From: Ruminiclostridium cellulolyticum H10
GTDB taxonomy: Bacteria > Bacillota > Clostridia > Acetivibrionales > DSM-1351
Direction of reading: 5' to 3'
NCBI RefSeq assembly: GCF_000022065.1
Contig: NC_011898.1
Coordinates: 2,979,501 to 3,043,500, forward strand
Length of the DNA stretch: 64,000 nucleotides
Both the position numbers and the translations under genes were made by a program. Of this stretch, positions 15,955-25,592 are shown in pieces (positions within the stretch are counted from its first letter, which is position 1; each line of letters starts with the position of its first letter). The notes under the pieces were generated by a model that made no database searches, had not been told where the DNA came from, and saw nothing but the letters and a program-made list of their open reading frames with translations.

Positions 15955-17370
15955 TTATTTATGAAAATACCTACTCATTACCTTCTGTGAAATTTTGGCA
16001 GCAGCAACCCCGCCATAACCGCCTTCTTCCACTATTACAGCTATTGCTATCTGTGGATTTTTATACGGAGCAAAACCAATGAACCAGCTGTGGGGGATTT
16101 TGCTTTCAATGTGCTGGGCGGTTCCCGTCTTTCCGCAAACCTGAACACCGCTGACCTGTGCCCTTGTTCCTGTTCCCTTAGACACAACATCTCTCATATA
16201 TTTTCTTATTTCGCTTGCATATTGTGCAGATGTAACCCGGTCTATCTCCGATGGTTTAAGACTCTGTACAGTGCTGCCGTTATAATCGGTTATCTTGTTA
16301 ACTAATGTTGGCTTCATCATAACACCGTCATTGGCAATTGTTTGTGCAACAAGGGCCATTTGTATAGGAGTAGAAAGTACTTCCGCCTGTCCTATTCCGC
16401 TTTGTGCCATATTACCCTTCTCATAGTTCTTATACTTTGGAAATCTGCTCTTATCAATTACAATTCCGTCCGAGGGTATATCCCTGTTGAATCTGAAATT
16501 CTGTGCTGTTTTAAATAAGTCATTTTCAAGCCTTATCCCCATGCTTCCGAAATAAACATTACTTGATTTAACAAAAGCTTTCTCCAGATTAATTTGTCCT
16601 AAGACTTTCCCATTGTCATTGCTGAGAGTATATCCTCCTCCCAAATTCAGCTTTCCCTTGTCGTTAAAGCTCTCGTTTTTTATACCGTCTATATTCTCCA
16701 ACGCACTTACTGCGGTTACCACCTTGAAGGTTGAACCCGGTGGGTACAGCCCTGAAACTGATCTGTTAAGAAGCGGAACACTTTTACTATTGACAAGTGT
16801 TTTCCAGTTCTTGCTCAGGCTGTTTGGGTCGTATGATGGCTTGGACACCGTTGCAAGTATTTCTCCCGTATCAACCTTCAGTACCACTATAGAGCCCTTT
16901 AAAGAGCCGAGAGCATCATAGGCTGTTTTTTGAAGCTGGTAGTCAATCGTAGTATAAACATCATCGCCTTTTTTATTAACCTCTTTAAAACCATTTCCTA
17001 TCCACGCCAGCAGGGAAGCCGAGATATTACTGGACAAATAGCTGTCATAAAGGTTTTCAAGTCCTGTTATGCCGTACTGTGGATCATAGTAGCCCAAAGC
17101 GTGAGCTGTAACCGCACCGCCCTTATATACCCTTTTGTAATCGTTGCCGCCTGACTTTTTCTCGCTGATGGAAAGTTCCTTCCCGTTTCTGTCGTATATG
17201 GTACCCCGCACAACTTTATTCCTTATATCCCACATTCTTCTGTTATCAGGCCTTGTGACTATTTCCGGGCCTTTTACCAGTGTAAAGTATGCAAGATAAC
17301 TAATAAGGACAAAAAATACAACAAGAAAAATTATCATTATGCGTTTTATATTATTAGTTAAATTATCCAT
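15955..17370 (-). CDS. Class B penicillin-binding protein (PbpA/FtsI-like transpeptidase)
   Basis: 471 residues. One N-terminal membrane anchor (about 11-32), a linker domain, then the transpeptidase domain with the active-site motif STFK near Ser 213, an SSN motif near 267 and KTG (KTGTAQH) near 413; all three catalytic motifs are intact. It cross-links peptidoglycan outside the membrane. It lies 24 bases after a RodA/FtsW-type glycan polymerase gene, so the two proteins probably work as a polymerase/transpeptidase pair. Its short length resembles actinobacterial PbpA more than the large FtsI. ATG has GGAGGC. Confidence 0.93.
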   Translation of the reverse strand: MDNLTNNIKRIMIIFLVVFFVLISYLAYFTLVKGPEIVTRPDNRRMWDIRNKVVRGTIYDRNGKELSISEKKSGGNDYKRVYKGGAVTAHALGYYDPQYGITGLENLYDSYLSSNISASLLAWIGNGFKEVNKKGDDVYTTIDYQLQKTAYDALGSLKGSIVVLKVDTGEILATVSKPSYDPNSLSKNWKTLVNSKSVPLLNRSVSGLYPPGSTFKVVTAVSALENIDGIKNESFNDKGKLNLGGGYTLSNDNGKVLGQINLEKAFVKSSNVYFGSMGIRLENDLFKTAQNFRFNRDIPSDGIVIDKSRFPKYKNYEKGNMAQSGIGQAEVLSTPIQMALVAQTIANDGVMMKPTLVNKITDYNGSTVQSLKPSEIDRVTSAQYASEIRKYMRDVVSKGTGTRAQVSGVQVCGKTGTAQHIESKIPHSWFIGFAPYKNPQIAIAVIVEEGGYGGVAAAKISQKVMSRYFHK

Positions 17371-17394
17371 ATATTAGTTAGCCTCCATTGCCTT

Positions 17395-18594
17395 TCAGGC
17401 TTCACCTTCCGAAACCTTCTGAATAATGCTGAGAGAAAGAAAACTGATTAATAAGGAAGTTCCGCCGTAGCTGACAAAGGGAAGTGTTATTCCCGTCAGC
17501 GGTATAAATCCTGTTACTCCACCTACAATAACCAAAGTCTGGGTTGCAATCATTACACTGAGTCCTGCTGTTAGAAGCTTTGTAAAATTGTTTTCTGCAT
17601 GTATTGCACTTCTTATTGAACGGTAGAATAGCAGGAAATGCAGAATAAGTATGGCAAAACCCATTAGCAGTCCCATTTCCTCGCATATTACAGAAAAAAT
17701 AAAGTCTGACTCATTCACGGCAACATATCCCGGATGTCCCATGCCCAATCCTCTTCCAAACAGCCCGCCTGTAGCAATTGCGTACATTGACTGCACCAGC
17801 TGATAGCTTTCGTTATACACATAAGGCCAAGGATTATGCCATATCATTATCCTTCTTTTTATATGGTCGAACATTGCATAGCTTGCCGCCCCTCCAGATG
17901 CGAACAGCGCCAGTGAAATAAATACATACAGCTTTTTTGAGGTTGCAAGATATACCATGGTTACGGAGATTGCAAATATAATAAGTGCAGTTCCAAGGTC
18001 TCTCTGAATTACCATGAAACCCAGTGATATTGAAATGACTATACCCGGTTCTATAAGCTTCTTTCTTGTATTTAAATTTGAAAGTGCAATAGCGAGATAT
18101 AATATCAGAAATATTTTTCCGAATTCTGATGGTTGAAAGCTTACAGGTCCAATTTTAACCCAGTTTTTAGCACCCAATATTTCATAACCTATAAAAGTAG
18201 CCATAGACATAAACATGATAGTTGCCGTTAGAAATACATATTTTAGCCGGGCAAATTGGGCAAGTCCTCTTTTAATAAAAAGTACTATAAAAAGAAAGGC
18301 AAGTATTCCCATCAACATCCAGACCAGTTGCTTAGTAGCCAGATCTATGTTCAGTCTGTACAGCATGATTATTCCTATTGAACTTAATAGCATGGCCAAA
18401 AGGAAAATTATTCTGTCTCCCATTGGGTAAAATCTTTTCAGAACCCATGTAGTAACTGCAATGATTACCACTAATATACCGAAAAAAATGCCCGCCTTAG
18501 GGTCAAAAGGCTTTTTTAAAACTCCCAGGTTTAGAAACCCGAAGAAAAGAAATATATATATTAAAAATTGAAATGTCCTTAGTTTTTTAGTCAT
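17395..18594 (-). CDS. SEDS family peptidoglycan polymerase (RodA/FtsW/SpoVE)
   Basis: 399 residues, about ten transmembrane segments. Signature motifs of the SEDS family are visible: GAKNWVKIGPVSFQPSEFGK, QRDLGTALI, and near the C-terminus GLTGFIPLTGITLPFVSYGG in a close variant. It polymerises lipid II into glycan strands together with a class B PBP. Middle gene of an FHA - SEDS - PBP operon. ATG has AGGAG seven bases upstream. Which of elongation, division or sporulation it serves cannot be decided here. Confidence 0.93.
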   Translation of the reverse strand: MTKKLRTFQFLIYIFLFFGFLNLGVLKKPFDPKAGIFFGILVVIIAVTTWVLKRFYPMGDRIIFLLAMLLSSIGIIMLYRLNIDLATKQLVWMLMGILAFLFIVLFIKRGLAQFARLKYVFLTATIMFMSMATFIGYEILGAKNWVKIGPVSFQPSEFGKIFLILYLAIALSNLNTRKKLIEPGIVISISLGFMVIQRDLGTALIIFAISVTMVYLATSKKLYVFISLALFASGGAASYAMFDHIKRRIMIWHNPWPYVYNESYQLVQSMYAIATGGLFGRGLGMGHPGYVAVNESDFIFSVICEEMGLLMGFAILILHFLLFYRSIRSAIHAENNFTKLLTAGLSVMIATQTLVIVGGVTGFIPLTGITLPFVSYGGTSLLISFLSLSIIQKVSEGEA

Positions 18595-18623
18595 TTGGGT
18601 TCTCCTAAAATAAAAGACAGCTT

Positions 18624-19052
18624 CTAATCGTCATCTGTTATGGTAAAAACCGTCTCTGAAATTCTGATTTCGTCACCCGGCTGCAAGCTTTTCTTATCCA
18701 CCCTGTTGCCATTGACAAAGGTACCGTTTGTGGAATCCAAATCTTCAATCATGTACCGGCTGTCCTCAAAGTAAATTTTTGCGTGATAGTTTGAAACTGC
18801 TCTTGAAGCCAAAACCATTTGATTGTTTTTGTTTCTTCCGATGGTAAGCTTACTGCCGATTGGGACTATTTCTCCCTCTTCCAGACTGCTCTTATCCGCA
18901 GAATACTCTATTCTCAGCTTCCACCCAAGATTTTTACCGGGCTTGCCCCTCTTTAAGTCCTTGGATATTATTTTTAAAGCATATATTATTATTATAAAAA
19001 TCAAAACGACCAATATTATTCTAAATACTACCGAAAGCGAACTAAAATCCAT
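18624..19052 (-). CDS. Membrane-anchored FHA domain protein
   Basis: 142 residues: one N-terminal transmembrane segment (about 9-27), a basic linker, and a C-terminal FHA domain with GR near 73, SNYHAK near 88-93 and STNGTFVNG near 108-116, the residues that bind phosphothreonine. First gene of the operon with the SEDS polymerase and PBP. The arrangement is like fhaB-rodA-pbpA of actinobacteria, where a Ser/Thr kinase controls wall synthesis; no kinase or phosphatase gene is in this window. ATG has AGGAGCTT. Confidence 0.92.
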   Translation of the reverse strand: MDFSSLSVVFRIILVVLIFIIIIYALKIISKDLKRGKPGKNLGWKLRIEYSADKSSLEEGEIVPIGSKLTIGRNKNNQMVLASRAVSNYHAKIYFEDSRYMIEDLDSTNGTFVNGNRVDKKSLQPGDEIRISETVFTITDDD

Positions 19053-19319
19053 AAGCTCCTGCTCCAGTCAATGAGTTTTTCTCTATTATATATAAATTAA
19101 TTATATATTTCAAATCTTAAGACAGAATTTGTTACATTTTTTTCCATAAAGCATTATATTCAATTTCTTTCGTTCTGTTGTTTTAGTGCCTCAAGTATTA
19201 GGAATATTGACTTATTTTTAAGATTTTGCAGAACAAAATATACACTTTAATTGTATAATATTGTATGATATAAAATATAATACTCTCTTAGTAGTTTAAA
19301 AAAATTACGAGGTGCTTTT

Positions 19320-19586
19320 ATGCATAAATATTTTATCACAATTATAATTATTTTAAATATAATCGGTTTTATATTGGTTTTACTGGATAAATATAAAGCT
19401 AAAAATAGGTTATGGAGAATACCTGAAAGGTCATTTTTTCTTCTGTCTATTTTGGGCGGAAGTATCGGTGTATATGCAGGACTACTTACATTCAAGCACA
19501 AAACACGCCGCTGGTACTTCATGACAATCATTCCGCTGATAATAGTAGCTCAATCTATATTTATATATTTTCTTACTAAAAAATGA
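19320..19586 (+). CDS. DUF1294 family small membrane protein
   Basis: 88 residues with two or three hydrophobic segments and the family hallmark KHKTRRWYF near residue 60, plus LDKYKAKNRLWRIPE near 22-36. Function unknown. ATG preceded by GAGGTG at six bases. Single gene. Confidence 0.85.
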   Translation: MHKYFITIIIILNIIGFILVLLDKYKAKNRLWRIPERSFFLLSILGGSIGVYAGLLTFKHKTRRWYFMTIIPLIIVAQSIFIYFLTKK

Positions 19587-19722
19587 GGTTTTAAATTGTA
19601 AAGCCTCTTTTTTATGTTGCCGTTTAATTTCTGATGCCGTGAAAAGGAGGCATAAAGCAATGGAATAATGACGTCCACATTTGAATAACCTTTATTAACA
19701 CAGCAAATACGAGGTTTATTTA

Positions 19723-21228
19723 ATGGGACTTGACAAATTTTATAAAAACTCAGCAATACTAACGCTATCAAATTCGGTAACAGGCTTAATTGGGTTTACT
19801 TTTTCAATAATTCTATCAAAAAAACTCGGAGCTGAAGGACTTGGTTTATACGGGCTGATTATGCCAATTTATTCCCTGCTGCTTTGTCTCACAACCGATG
19901 GTCTTATTACCGCAGTTTCTAAAACCTGTGCGGTATATAACAGCAAAAGGGATTACAGAAACCTTCACAGAAGTGTAAAGGTTTCTATTTGCTTTCTTGG
20001 GTTGTGGAGCATCTCTGTGGCTGTTCTGGTATTTTTCAATGCACCTTTTATCAGTAAATTTATCATAAAAGATGTCCGTGCCTTAAATGCTGTGAGGATT
20101 ATATGTCCCGCACTGGTTTTCGTGCCTATGTCGGCTATATTTAAAGGTTTTTTTTATGGTTTTGAGAAATTCACTATTCCGGCGGGAATTGATATTCTAG
20201 AAAAATGCATCAGGATTTCAATACTTCTGGTTACAATCGCGGTCCTTCAGCTTAACGATATTAAAAACACCGTAACAATAGCATATTTTGCCCTTGCAAT
20301 AGGAGAATTAATCAGTATGCTGTTCCTGTTAACAGGATTTAAGCTTGTTTCACGAAAACTTAAACCCTCGGGAGTGAAGGTACAGAATCCCTTGCAACTG
20401 CTGGCAGATATCCTTGTCATTTCCTGTCCGCTGTGCCTTAATGGCTTTATTTCGTCCGCGTTAGCTACAGCATCCACCCTGATTCTTCCAAGACGGTTAA
20501 TGAGTGCTGGAATAAGCTATGATGTTGCCTTACAGCAAATAGGTAAATTCATGGGAATGGCTCTTACAACTGTCAACCTCCCATTTATAATTGTAAGCTC
20601 CATGATGACAGTGCTCATTCCAGATTTGTCTCTCAGCTTGAGTAAAAATGATATGTGGAGCACTGAAAAAAGGATTTCACAGGTACTTCGGATATCCTGC
20701 CTGGTAGGCTTGGGAACGCTGATTGTTTCAATTTGTATCCCCGGGAAGCTGGGCATATTCTTTTATGGAAGAAACGACCTTGGAAAAATGGTTATGGCAG
20801 CCGGTTTATGTAATTTCATAAGCTATGTGGCCTCTGCCTCTTTTGGGATATTAAACGGACTGGGAAAGCAGAATATAAATCTGAAAAATTCGCTTATTGT
20901 CTCTGTGGAAAACCTCGTACTGGTATTTATTCTAACCGGTATACCGGCAATTAATATATATGGTGTAGGAATTTCACTTGCCATTACATCATTGACGGCT
21001 CTGATTTTAAATTTAATAGAAATACGTAAGTCCTGTGACATCAGATTTTCACTGCCTAAGGGCCTGATACTTGCCATATGCGGGTTTGCAGGGTTTGCAG
21101 CAATGAGGATAGTCAGTATCATTATACCTGATAACTTTATGGTATTTGATGTAATAATGTCTGTCGGAATTTGCTTCTTAGTTATATTCTACTTAACAAA
21201 ATTCTATAATTGTAAACATAACTGGTAA
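19723..21228 (+). CDS. spoVB: SpoVB-like polysaccharide/lipid flippase (MATE/MOP superfamily)
   Basis: 501 residues with about 12-14 transmembrane helices. The opening KNSAILTLSNSVTGLIGF and the GAEGLGLYGLIMP loop are characteristic of stage V sporulation protein B and its relatives. These flip lipid-linked cell-wall precursors across the membrane; SpoVB acts in spore cortex formation. ATG has GAGGT eight bases upstream. Several paralogues are usual in clostridia, so the exact sporulation role is inferred. Confidence 0.85.
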   Translation: MGLDKFYKNSAILTLSNSVTGLIGFTFSIILSKKLGAEGLGLYGLIMPIYSLLLCLTTDGLITAVSKTCAVYNSKRDYRNLHRSVKVSICFLGLWSISVAVLVFFNAPFISKFIIKDVRALNAVRIICPALVFVPMSAIFKGFFYGFEKFTIPAGIDILEKCIRISILLVTIAVLQLNDIKNTVTIAYFALAIGELISMLFLLTGFKLVSRKLKPSGVKVQNPLQLLADILVISCPLCLNGFISSALATASTLILPRRLMSAGISYDVALQQIGKFMGMALTTVNLPFIIVSSMMTVLIPDLSLSLSKNDMWSTEKRISQVLRISCLVGLGTLIVSICIPGKLGIFFYGRNDLGKMVMAAGLCNFISYVASASFGILNGLGKQNINLKNSLIVSVENLVLVFILTGIPAINIYGVGISLAITSLTALILNLIEIRKSCDIRFSLPKGLILAICGFAGFAAMRIVSIIIPDNFMVFDVIMSVGICFLVIFYLTKFYNCKHNW

Positions 21229-21287
21229 CGCTCCTCCCTTGATGTTATAATACCTTGTATAATCGAGGCAAATAATCGGAGGAAAAA

Positions 21288-21911
21288 ATGATTAAATACG
21301 TAATATTTGATGTTGACGGAACAATGATTGATACTGAAAAAGCCATAAATTATGCATATCAGAGTATCATCTTCAAAAAGTACGGAAGATATTTCACCGA
21401 AGAAGAGCTTTTGAAAGGCTACGGTGTTCCCACTGCTGTCTCTCTTGAAAGATACGGATTTACCGATATTGAATCAGTTTTAAAAGAATACTACGGCTAC
21501 CTTATGGAAGGATTTACAAAATGCAATACCTTCGAGGGAATTCCTGAAATACTGAATAATCTTAAAGAATTAAATGTACCATTGGGTGTAGTAACCTCAA
21601 GGTGTAAGTATGAAATCGAAGTTGACAGCTGTCTTCAGCAATTTGTAAAGTATTTCAAATGTATTGTCACTGCGGACGATACAACCCTGCACAAACCAAA
21701 TCCTGATCCGCTTTTACTTGCCATGGATAAGCTGAATGCGGTTCCTTATGAAACTCTGTATATCGGCGACACTGTATTTGACAGGGAATGTGCAAAAAAC
21801 GCCGGAGTAAAATTTGCATTGGCTGTATGGGGTTCAAATAATTCTGAAAATATAAATGCAGACTTCCTTTTCAAGAAGCCTGCAGATTTGCTTGATATAT
21901 TAAAGATGTAA
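21288..21911 (+). CDS. HAD-superfamily phosphatase (phosphoglycolate phosphatase/beta-phosphoglucomutase-like)
   Basis: 207 residues. Motif I DVDGT at 8-12, a helical cap domain, Lys in HKPNPDP, and motif IV IGDTVFD. Soluble phosphohydrolase of subfamily I; substrate unknown. ATG has a perfect CGGAGGAA site. Ends one base before the converging MFS transporter gene. Confidence 0.88.
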   Translation: MIKYVIFDVDGTMIDTEKAINYAYQSIIFKKYGRYFTEEELLKGYGVPTAVSLERYGFTDIESVLKEYYGYLMEGFTKCNTFEGIPEILNNLKELNVPLGVVTSRCKYEIEVDSCLQQFVKYFKCIVTADDTTLHKPNPDPLLLAMDKLNAVPYETLYIGDTVFDRECAKNAGVKFALAVWGSNNSENINADFLFKKPADLLDILKM

Positions 21912-21912
21912 A

Positions 21913-23394
21913 CTATTTGGTTTCAACATCTCTGAAATCGTAATCCTGAACATCAGAGTTATTATCATTGGAAGCAGCATTTTTCTTGGTTCTGTATAAT
22001 CTGACTGCTGTGAGAATTGCGGCAATCAAGGAAAGTGCTCCAATGAAAATATATGCTGAACTCATTCCGAAAATAAATTCTGCTTCCTTTCCTTCAACAA
22101 AATTAGTTACCTTATAGCCCACCTTGAAACTCATCATCCCGTAAAGCACCAGCGTTGATACCGATACACCGATAACAAGGCCAAGATTTCTGACAAGTGC
22201 ATTAATACTTCCTGCAATACCTAGACGGCTCCTCGGTACAGTTGACATAACAAGTGCATTATTCGGAGATTGGAACATACCGTTTCCTACAGCCATTAAT
22301 GAAATAAACAATATAATTTTTATTGGATTAAATGTCTGGTTGATAGTAGCCATTAAAAAACAACCTATACTAAAAATAGATAAACCCACAAAGGTAAGCG
22401 TCTCCGAACCGGTTTTATCTGACAGATATCCGCTGACCGGAGATACCACTAAAAGTATTAGGGGATAAGAAATGAGGTATATTCCCGTTAACCAGGGTGT
22501 CATTTTTATAATGTCCTGAAAATAGAAGGGCAATATAATGTTTGAACAGCTCATACACACAAAAAGGAGAAATCCGCAGAAAATACTCAGCGAAAACAGC
22601 TTATTTCTGAAAATGCTAAGCTGGAGAAGAGGACTTTCAACCCTACCTTCTATTCTTATAAATAAAATAAATGATATAGCAGCCACCCCAAAGCTTAGCA
22701 GGATAACCGGCTTGAGGAACCCTATCTGTTCGCCTGCCAACAACGCTGAAAAGAGAGATATTATACTAATTAGAAAAAGAATTGCACCTTTTATGTCAAA
22801 TTTTGTGTCGGTAACCTCCTCATCTTTAGGGAGTACTTTTATTCCCATTATGAATGCGAAAATACCAATTGGTATGTTTATCAGGAATATGTATTCCCAG
22901 CTTGCTACATCCACAATAAATCCACCCAGCGGAGGTCCCGCAAGAGTACCAAGTGCCACAAAGGAACCTGTAATACCCAGTGCTCTACCTCTTTCATTTG
23001 CCGGGAACGTCCTTGTAATTATTCCCTGGTTTGTCGCCATAAATGATGCAGCACCTATTGCCTGGATTATTCTGGAAATTACCAGTATATTTAATGTGCG
23101 TGAAACAGCACATAGTAATGAACCGAAAGTAAATACGACAATACCTGTTTTAAAGATTTTTACTTTTCCCTTAATGTCACCCAGTCTTCCGAATATTAAT
23201 ACAGTCGCCGAAATAGCAATCAGGTAAGTTGATACTATTGTTGAAATTGAACCCATTCCCACTGAAAATTCATTCGCCATAACGGGCAGTGCAACATTTA
23301 CAATACTACTGTCAAGACACGACATAAAAGTTAATAATACTATGTTTAACAGGATTAATCCCTTGTTCTTATACTGCTTCTCTGTATTTTCCAT
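21913..23394 (-). CDS. MFS drug exporter, DHA2 (EmrB/QacA) family
   Basis: 493 residues, about 14 transmembrane segments as expected for DHA2. Motif LDSSIVNVALPVM in TM1, GRLGDIKGK (motif A) after TM2, and the motif C-like GPPLGGFIVD in TM5. Proton-driven export of a drug or metabolite. ATG has GGAGC at about seven bases. Not associated with an adjacent regulator. Confidence 0.88.
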   Translation of the reverse strand: MENTEKQYKNKGLILLNIVLLTFMSCLDSSIVNVALPVMANEFSVGMGSISTIVSTYLIAISATVLIFGRLGDIKGKVKIFKTGIVVFTFGSLLCAVSRTLNILVISRIIQAIGAASFMATNQGIITRTFPANERGRALGITGSFVALGTLAGPPLGGFIVDVASWEYIFLINIPIGIFAFIMGIKVLPKDEEVTDTKFDIKGAILFLISIISLFSALLAGEQIGFLKPVILLSFGVAAISFILFIRIEGRVESPLLQLSIFRNKLFSLSIFCGFLLFVCMSCSNIILPFYFQDIIKMTPWLTGIYLISYPLILLVVSPVSGYLSDKTGSETLTFVGLSIFSIGCFLMATINQTFNPIKIILFISLMAVGNGMFQSPNNALVMSTVPRSRLGIAGSINALVRNLGLVIGVSVSTLVLYGMMSFKVGYKVTNFVEGKEAEFIFGMSSAYIFIGALSLIAAILTAVRLYRTKKNAASNDNNSDVQDYDFRDVETK

Positions 23395-23432
23395 ATTTTA
23401 GCTCCATTTAATAGTGTGTATATCAAAATTAC

Positions 23433-24767
23433 TTACTTTTCCTGTGCCTTCAGCCCCGCCATATTTAGAAAATTCCACGGCTTGTTATAATTGGGCTGGA
23501 AGAAAAAGTCTATAAACGCCAGTTCATCAATAGTTAATTTCTTTTGAATTGCCAGTGACAACGTATTAACAGACTGGGTTAAATCAGCCTTTGACATAAT
23601 CTGTGCCCCCAGAATTTCTCTTGATTTTCTGTCATATATTACTTTCAATAATACCTCTTCATAATCCGGCATGAATTCTGGACGGTAATTCTCCCTGATT
23701 GTTACCGATTCTATATCAATATTATAAAAATCTGCCGTACATTGAGTCAATCCTGTAACAGCACAATTTAAATCGTATATCTTTATAGCCGACGTTCCCT
23801 GTGTACCCATATATCGGACTGCGGGCTTATCAAGATTCAATGCAGCAAGAGTACCCATTCTGACTGCATTGGTTGCAAGAGGGATGTACTGTCTGACTCC
23901 TGCGGGATTATAAATTGAAGCACAGCAGTCACCTGCAGCAAAAATATCTTTTCCGCTTGTCTGCATATACTCATCTACAATTATAGCCCCATTTGGAAGC
24001 ATATCAAGCTTGTTTTTGAACAAATCCGTACTTGGTCTGAATCCAATACAAAGGACAGCCATATCAGCCTTGTACTCTGATTTATCGGTCCTAACACTTT
24101 GTATCTTATTTTGATTCCCAATAAATTTTGTTACAGTCTCACCCAATGCAAGATTTATTCCTTTGGATTTCATTTTAGCCTCAGCGATGTCAGTAAACTC
24201 CTTGTCAAAATATTTGTTCAGTACTCTTTTCCCTGTATCAATTAAAGTAACATTTTTTCCTCCCAATGCAAAGGCTTCCGCCAACTCGACTCCTATATAT
24301 CCTGCTCCCACCACTACAATGCTTTGTGCAGATTTTGCCTTACTGACTATTTCATTTGAATGATAATAATTTTTTGCTGGGAGAATATTCTCCAGTTCAA
24401 TACCTTCAATATTCGGAATTATAGGCCATGAGCCGGAAGAAATAATAAGCTTGTCATAGCTGTCTTCAAAAATACTGCCTGTTTCCATATTTTTGACCGA
24501 TAATGCTTTTTTATCCATATCAATATCCACAACCTTATGACGCATACAGGTTGTAACACCCATTTCCCTTAGCTTTTCGGGAGATGAATAAAACAAACTT
24601 TCCGGGTCCTTTACCACACCGCCCACATAAAGAGCTATGCCGCATGAAAGAAACGATATGTTATCATTTTTTTCGTAAACTGTTATTTCCGAACCCGGAT
24701 AAAGCTTTACCATATTATTAACTGCTGCCGTCCCTGCATGTGTACACCCTATAACCACTATTTTCAT
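23433..24767 (-). CDS. NADH oxidase / CoA-disulfide reductase family flavoprotein
   Basis: 444 residues from the ATG at 24767; an ATG two codons upstream sits directly on the AGGAGG and is too close. FAD-binding VVIGCTHAGTAAV at the N-terminus, redox Cys at 42 in FLSCG, NAD-binding VVVGAGYIGVELAEA near 150, second FAD motif FAAGDCCAS near 275 and a C-terminal dimerisation domain. Cys42 is where water-forming NADH oxidases and CoA-disulfide reductases carry it. Likely role: oxygen or disulfide detoxification in an anaerobe. Confidence 0.9.
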   Translation of the reverse strand: MKIVVIGCTHAGTAAVNNMVKLYPGSEITVYEKNDNISFLSCGIALYVGGVVKDPESLFYSSPEKLREMGVTTCMRHKVVDIDMDKKALSVKNMETGSIFEDSYDKLIISSGSWPIIPNIEGIELENILPAKNYYHSNEIVSKAKSAQSIVVVGAGYIGVELAEAFALGGKNVTLIDTGKRVLNKYFDKEFTDIAEAKMKSKGINLALGETVTKFIGNQNKIQSVRTDKSEYKADMAVLCIGFRPSTDLFKNKLDMLPNGAIIVDEYMQTSGKDIFAAGDCCASIYNPAGVRQYIPLATNAVRMGTLAALNLDKPAVRYMGTQGTSAIKIYDLNCAVTGLTQCTADFYNIDIESVTIRENYRPEFMPDYEEVLLKVIYDRKSREILGAQIMSKADLTQSVNTLSLAIQKKLTIDELAFIDFFFQPNYNKPWNFLNMAGLKAQEK

Positions 24768-24861
24768 ATACATCCTCCTTTGTTTGCTTGTAAATATATC
24801 CCATATATACCACCTAAATATATTTTATAAACAAATTCGGTATATCATTCTTTTGGTAAAT

Positions 24862-24889
24862 AAAAAGTACATCCGATATTAGAATGTAC
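24862..24889 (-). terminator. Intrinsic terminator of the bacteriohemerythrin gene
   Basis: On the minus strand an 8-bp stem with one G-T pair (24889-24882 with 24874-24867), a 7-base loop and then TTTTT. It begins 14 bases after the stop. Confidence 0.65.
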
Positions 24890-24902
24890 CTAAAAAAAAT
24901 TA

Positions 24903-25295
24903 TTATTTTATTGTATATGCTTTATCTGTTTTCATTATATGGTTTGCTATCCATTCTACGGTAAAATCAAGTAATTCCATTAAGTACTGATCCTGATCCT
25001 TGTCTATCCTGCTATAATCCGTATTACTGATTTTCTCAATAAAATCATGGTGTTCAACTTTGTGGGAGAGAAGCTTGCGATATCCTATGCTATGCATGTA
25101 TTCTTCTTCATAGGTAAAATGAAAGACAGTGTAATCTTTTAGTTCCGTAATTAGCCGTACAATTTCATCATATTTGTCTGTAATAAGCTGATTTTTCGTG
25201 GCCTCATAAATTTCCGAAGCAATCTGGAATAGTTTCTTATGCTGTTCGTCGATTTTCTCAATTCCAAGAATAAATTCGTCTCTCCATTCTATCAT
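24903..25295 (-). CDS. Bacteriohemerythrin
   Basis: 130 residues, the size of a single-domain hemerythrin. Di-iron ligands are visible in the order expected: EKIDEQHKKLF, FHFTYEEEYM (His and Glu), HKVEHHDF, and WIANHIMKTD near the C-terminus. Binds O2 reversibly; in anaerobes thought to act in oxygen sensing or scavenging. ATG has AGGAGGG. Upstream of the NADH oxidase gene on the same strand, but a terminator separates them. Confidence 0.93.
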   Translation of the reverse strand: MIEWRDEFILGIEKIDEQHKKLFQIASEIYEATKNQLITDKYDEIVRLITELKDYTVFHFTYEEEYMHSIGYRKLLSHKVEHHDFIEKISNTDYSRIDKDQDQYLMELLDFTVEWIANHIMKTDKAYTIK

Positions 25296-25480
25296 ATGGA
25301 CCCTCCTAAATTGTAATGTATACCAAGATTATACATACTTCCTAGAATATAAACAATACAAGGATAAAATTTTAATATCGTATACCTACATAAATGACTA
25401 ACTTAAAGCTCTCTAAAACTTCTTTTTTATTATTTCTATACTACTAAAATCAAAAATATTCTCTAAAGTATTTCTACAAA

Positions 25481-25508
25481 TGTTGTTTTTGCAACAAAGT
25501 AGTATACT
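25481..25508 (+). promoter_or_regulatory. Candidate ldh promoter with overlapping inverted repeat
   Basis: TATACT at 25503-25508 is a plausible -10. The -35 region (25480-25486) lacks consensus and lies in an inverted repeat TGTTG-N6-CAACA (25481-25496), a plausible operator. It is not a full match to a Rex site. Confidence 0.35.
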
Positions 25509-25592
25509 TTTGCACCCAGAATGTTTTGTTATAACTTACAAATTAGGGGTATATTTATAGTAAATACTAAATGGAAGAGTAGGATATTGATT

